Assembly (NCBI GenBank): GCA_018715025.1
Contig: DVMK01000054.1
Span: 1 to 6,908, forward strand
DNA: 6,908 nucleotides
From: Candidatus Caccousia avistercoris
GTDB taxonomy: Bacteria > Bacillota > Clostridia > Oscillospirales > Acutalibacteraceae
Direction: 5' to 3'
Both the position numbers and the translations under genes were made by a program. Each line of letters opens with the position of its first letter. The first letter of the stretch is position 1. Of the stretch, positions 5,696-6,908 are shown piece by piece. Under the pieces are notes generated by a model that was not told where the DNA came from, made no database searches, and saw only the letters and a list, made by a program, of their open reading frames with translations.

Positions 5696-6908
5696 ATGAA
5701 CATCCGAAACAAGACGATCTCCCGGAAGGCCATGGAACGGGCGGCAGGGCTGCTGGAACAGCTTTCTCTGGAGGAAAAGCTGCGCCAGCTGGGCTGCACC
5801 ATGCTTTCCGGCACGGAGGAGCCGCTGGAAGAGAAGGATTTGGCCGGGGGCATTGGGGAAATCGCCCTGCTGGACATCCGCATTCAGCCAAAGGAGCTGG
5901 CCCGCCGCCTGCGGGAGGTGCAGGAGTATGTGATGAACCGTTCCCCCCACCGGATCCCAGCCCTGTTCCACTGCGAGGCCCTCAGCGGCCCTGTGGCGCC
6001 GGGCTGTGTTCTGTACCCCACCTCCATCGGCCTGGGGGCCACCTTCCACCCGGAGCTGGTGCGGGAAATGGCCGGCGTCATCCGCCGCCAGATGCGGGCC
6101 ATGGGCATTTTGCACGCCCTCTCCCCCGTGCTGGACGTAGCGGGCGACCTGCGCTGGGGCCGGGTGAACGAAACCTACGGCGGCGACCCCACCCTCAGCG
6201 CCATGATGGCCTGCGCCTTTACGGAAGGGCTGCAGGGGCAGCGGCTGGAGGAGGGCGTGGCCGCCACCGCCAAGCATTTTCTGGGCTATTCCCGCACGGC
6301 GGGCGGCCTGAACCTGACCCGCACCCTGGCAGACCGCCGGGAGCTGCGGGAGGTGTACGCCAAGCCCTTTGAGGCGGCCATTCGGAAAAGCGGCATCCGC
6401 ACGGTGATGAACAGCTATTCCGAATGGGAGGGCAGGCCCATCTGCGCCAGCCGGGAGCTTCTCACCGATCTGCTGCGGGGCCAGCTGGGGTTTGAAGGGC
6501 TGGTCGTCAGCGACTACCGCTCGATCCAGCGGCTGCTGGGAGATATTCTGGCCACGGCGGAGGATATAACCGGCGCGGCCGCCCAGTGCCTGGAGGCCGG
6601 CCTGGACATGGAGCTGCCGGACCGGCTTGGCTACCACGACGCCCTGGCGGAGGCCTTCCGGGAAGGGAGGCTGGACGAAACCATTCTGGACCGTTCTGTG
6701 CTGCGGGTGCTGACCCTGAAATTTGAGCTGGGCCTGTTTGACGATCCCTTCCCCCAATGGGAGCGGTACTCCGCCGCCTTCCCCGCCTGTGGGGAGCAGG
6801 AGCAGCAGGCCGCGCGGGAAAGCCTGATCCTGGCCAAAAACGAGGGCGGCCTGCTGCCCATTCGGGCAAGCGGACCGTCATATCCTACTTCGTGGACTGC
6901 ACGGAAGA
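5696..6908 (+). CDS. Family 3 glycoside hydrolase (beta-glucosidase/beta-xylosidase type), 3'-truncated by the window end
   Basis: The visible part is about 404 residues, the N-terminal catalytic (alpha/beta)8-type domain of a GH3 enzyme that removes sugars from the non-reducing end of beta-linked oligosaccharides. Landmarks: FHCEALSG with E94; PVLDV (D147) leading into RWGRVNETYGGDP (R153-R156); AKHFLGY with the K193-H194 pair; and GFEGLVVSDY with the probable nucleophile Asp273. The linker to the C-terminal domain begins at AKNEGGLLPI. There is no signal peptide, so it is probably cytoplasmic and acts on imported substrate. ATG 5696 is chosen for its ribosome site AGGGGAAG (5681-5688); ATG 5633 lies in the -10 box. 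After LLPIR the reading frame loses GH3 character, and a frameshift at 6864-6866 is likely. Divergence from the kinase operon suggests shared control. Glucosidase and xylosidase specificities cannot be told apart from this part. Confidence 0.9.
   Translation, partial: MNIRNKTISRKAMERAAGLLEQLSLEEKLRQLGCTMLSGTEEPLEEKDLAGGIGEIALLDIRIQPKELARRLREVQEYVMNRSPHRIPALFHCEALSGPVAPGCVLYPTSIGLGATFHPELVREMAGVIRRQMRAMGILHALSPVLDVAGDLRWGRVNETYGGDPTLSAMMACAFTEGLQGQRLEEGVAATAKHFLGYSRTAGGLNLTRTLADRRELREVYAKPFEAAIRKSGIRTVMNSYSEWEGRPICASRELLTDLLRGQLGFEGLVVSDYRSIQRLLGDILATAEDITGAAAQCLEAGLDMELPDRLGYHDALAEAFREGRLDETILDRSVLRVLTLKFELGLFDDPFPQWERYSAAFPACGEQEQQAARESLILAKNEGGLLPIRASGPSYPTSWTARK

Noticed and set aside
5605..6372. 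Plus-strand 255-codon frame overlapping the GH3 gene
   Set aside because: It is a different frame from the GH3 motifs, Pro/Gly/Arg/His-rich, begins upstream of the promoter -10, and has no recognisable domain.
5645..6757. Minus-strand open frame (370 codons) opposite the GH3 gene
   Set aside because: The plus-strand frame has GH3 catalytic motifs in order; the opposite frame is low-information and GC-driven.

Overview
The window looks like chromosomal DNA from a GC-rich gut-type Clostridia/Firmicutes (Oscillospiraceae or Lachnospiraceae would fit). The grounds are purine-rich Shine-Dalgarno sites, sigma-A-like promoters, and a YesM/YesN-type two-component pair beside an LplA/LipO-type lipoprotein and a glycoside hydrolase. 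Genus cannot be read from the sequence. I see no phage, IS element, CRISPR array, tRNA or rRNA.

Layout: positions 1-96 hold no gene I can support. A strong GC hairpin at 97-123 is a probable bidirectional terminator. On the minus strand, in transcription order, come a membrane sensor histidine kinase (5471-3651), an AraC-type response regulator overlapping it by 26 bp (3676-2060), and, after a 140 bp gap with its own promoter, a sugar-type ABC substrate-binding lipoprotein (GTG start, 1919-177). On the plus strand, divergent from the kinase, a family 3 glycoside hydrolase starts at 5696 and runs off the window end. It seems to carry a one-base frameshift at 6864-6866.

Working model (inference): the kinase senses an extracellular sugar or binding-protein signal and phosphorylates the regulator. 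The regulator controls the lipoprotein and the divergent hydrolase. The lipoprotein captures an oligosaccharide for a permease pair that is not in the window. The hydrolase has no signal peptide and would cleave imported beta-linked oligosaccharides in the cytoplasm. The substrate is unknown.

The gene content is a familiar carbohydrate-uptake module rather than a new system. The points worth a second look are fine-scale: a compound 48 bp inverted repeat inside the regulator gene, near-identical promoters (TTGCAA / TACAAT) in front of the lipoprotein and the hydrolase, a 21-bp-spaced direct repeat abutting the hydrolase promoter, degenerate ATP-binding boxes in the kinase, and the apparent frameshift in the hydrolase.
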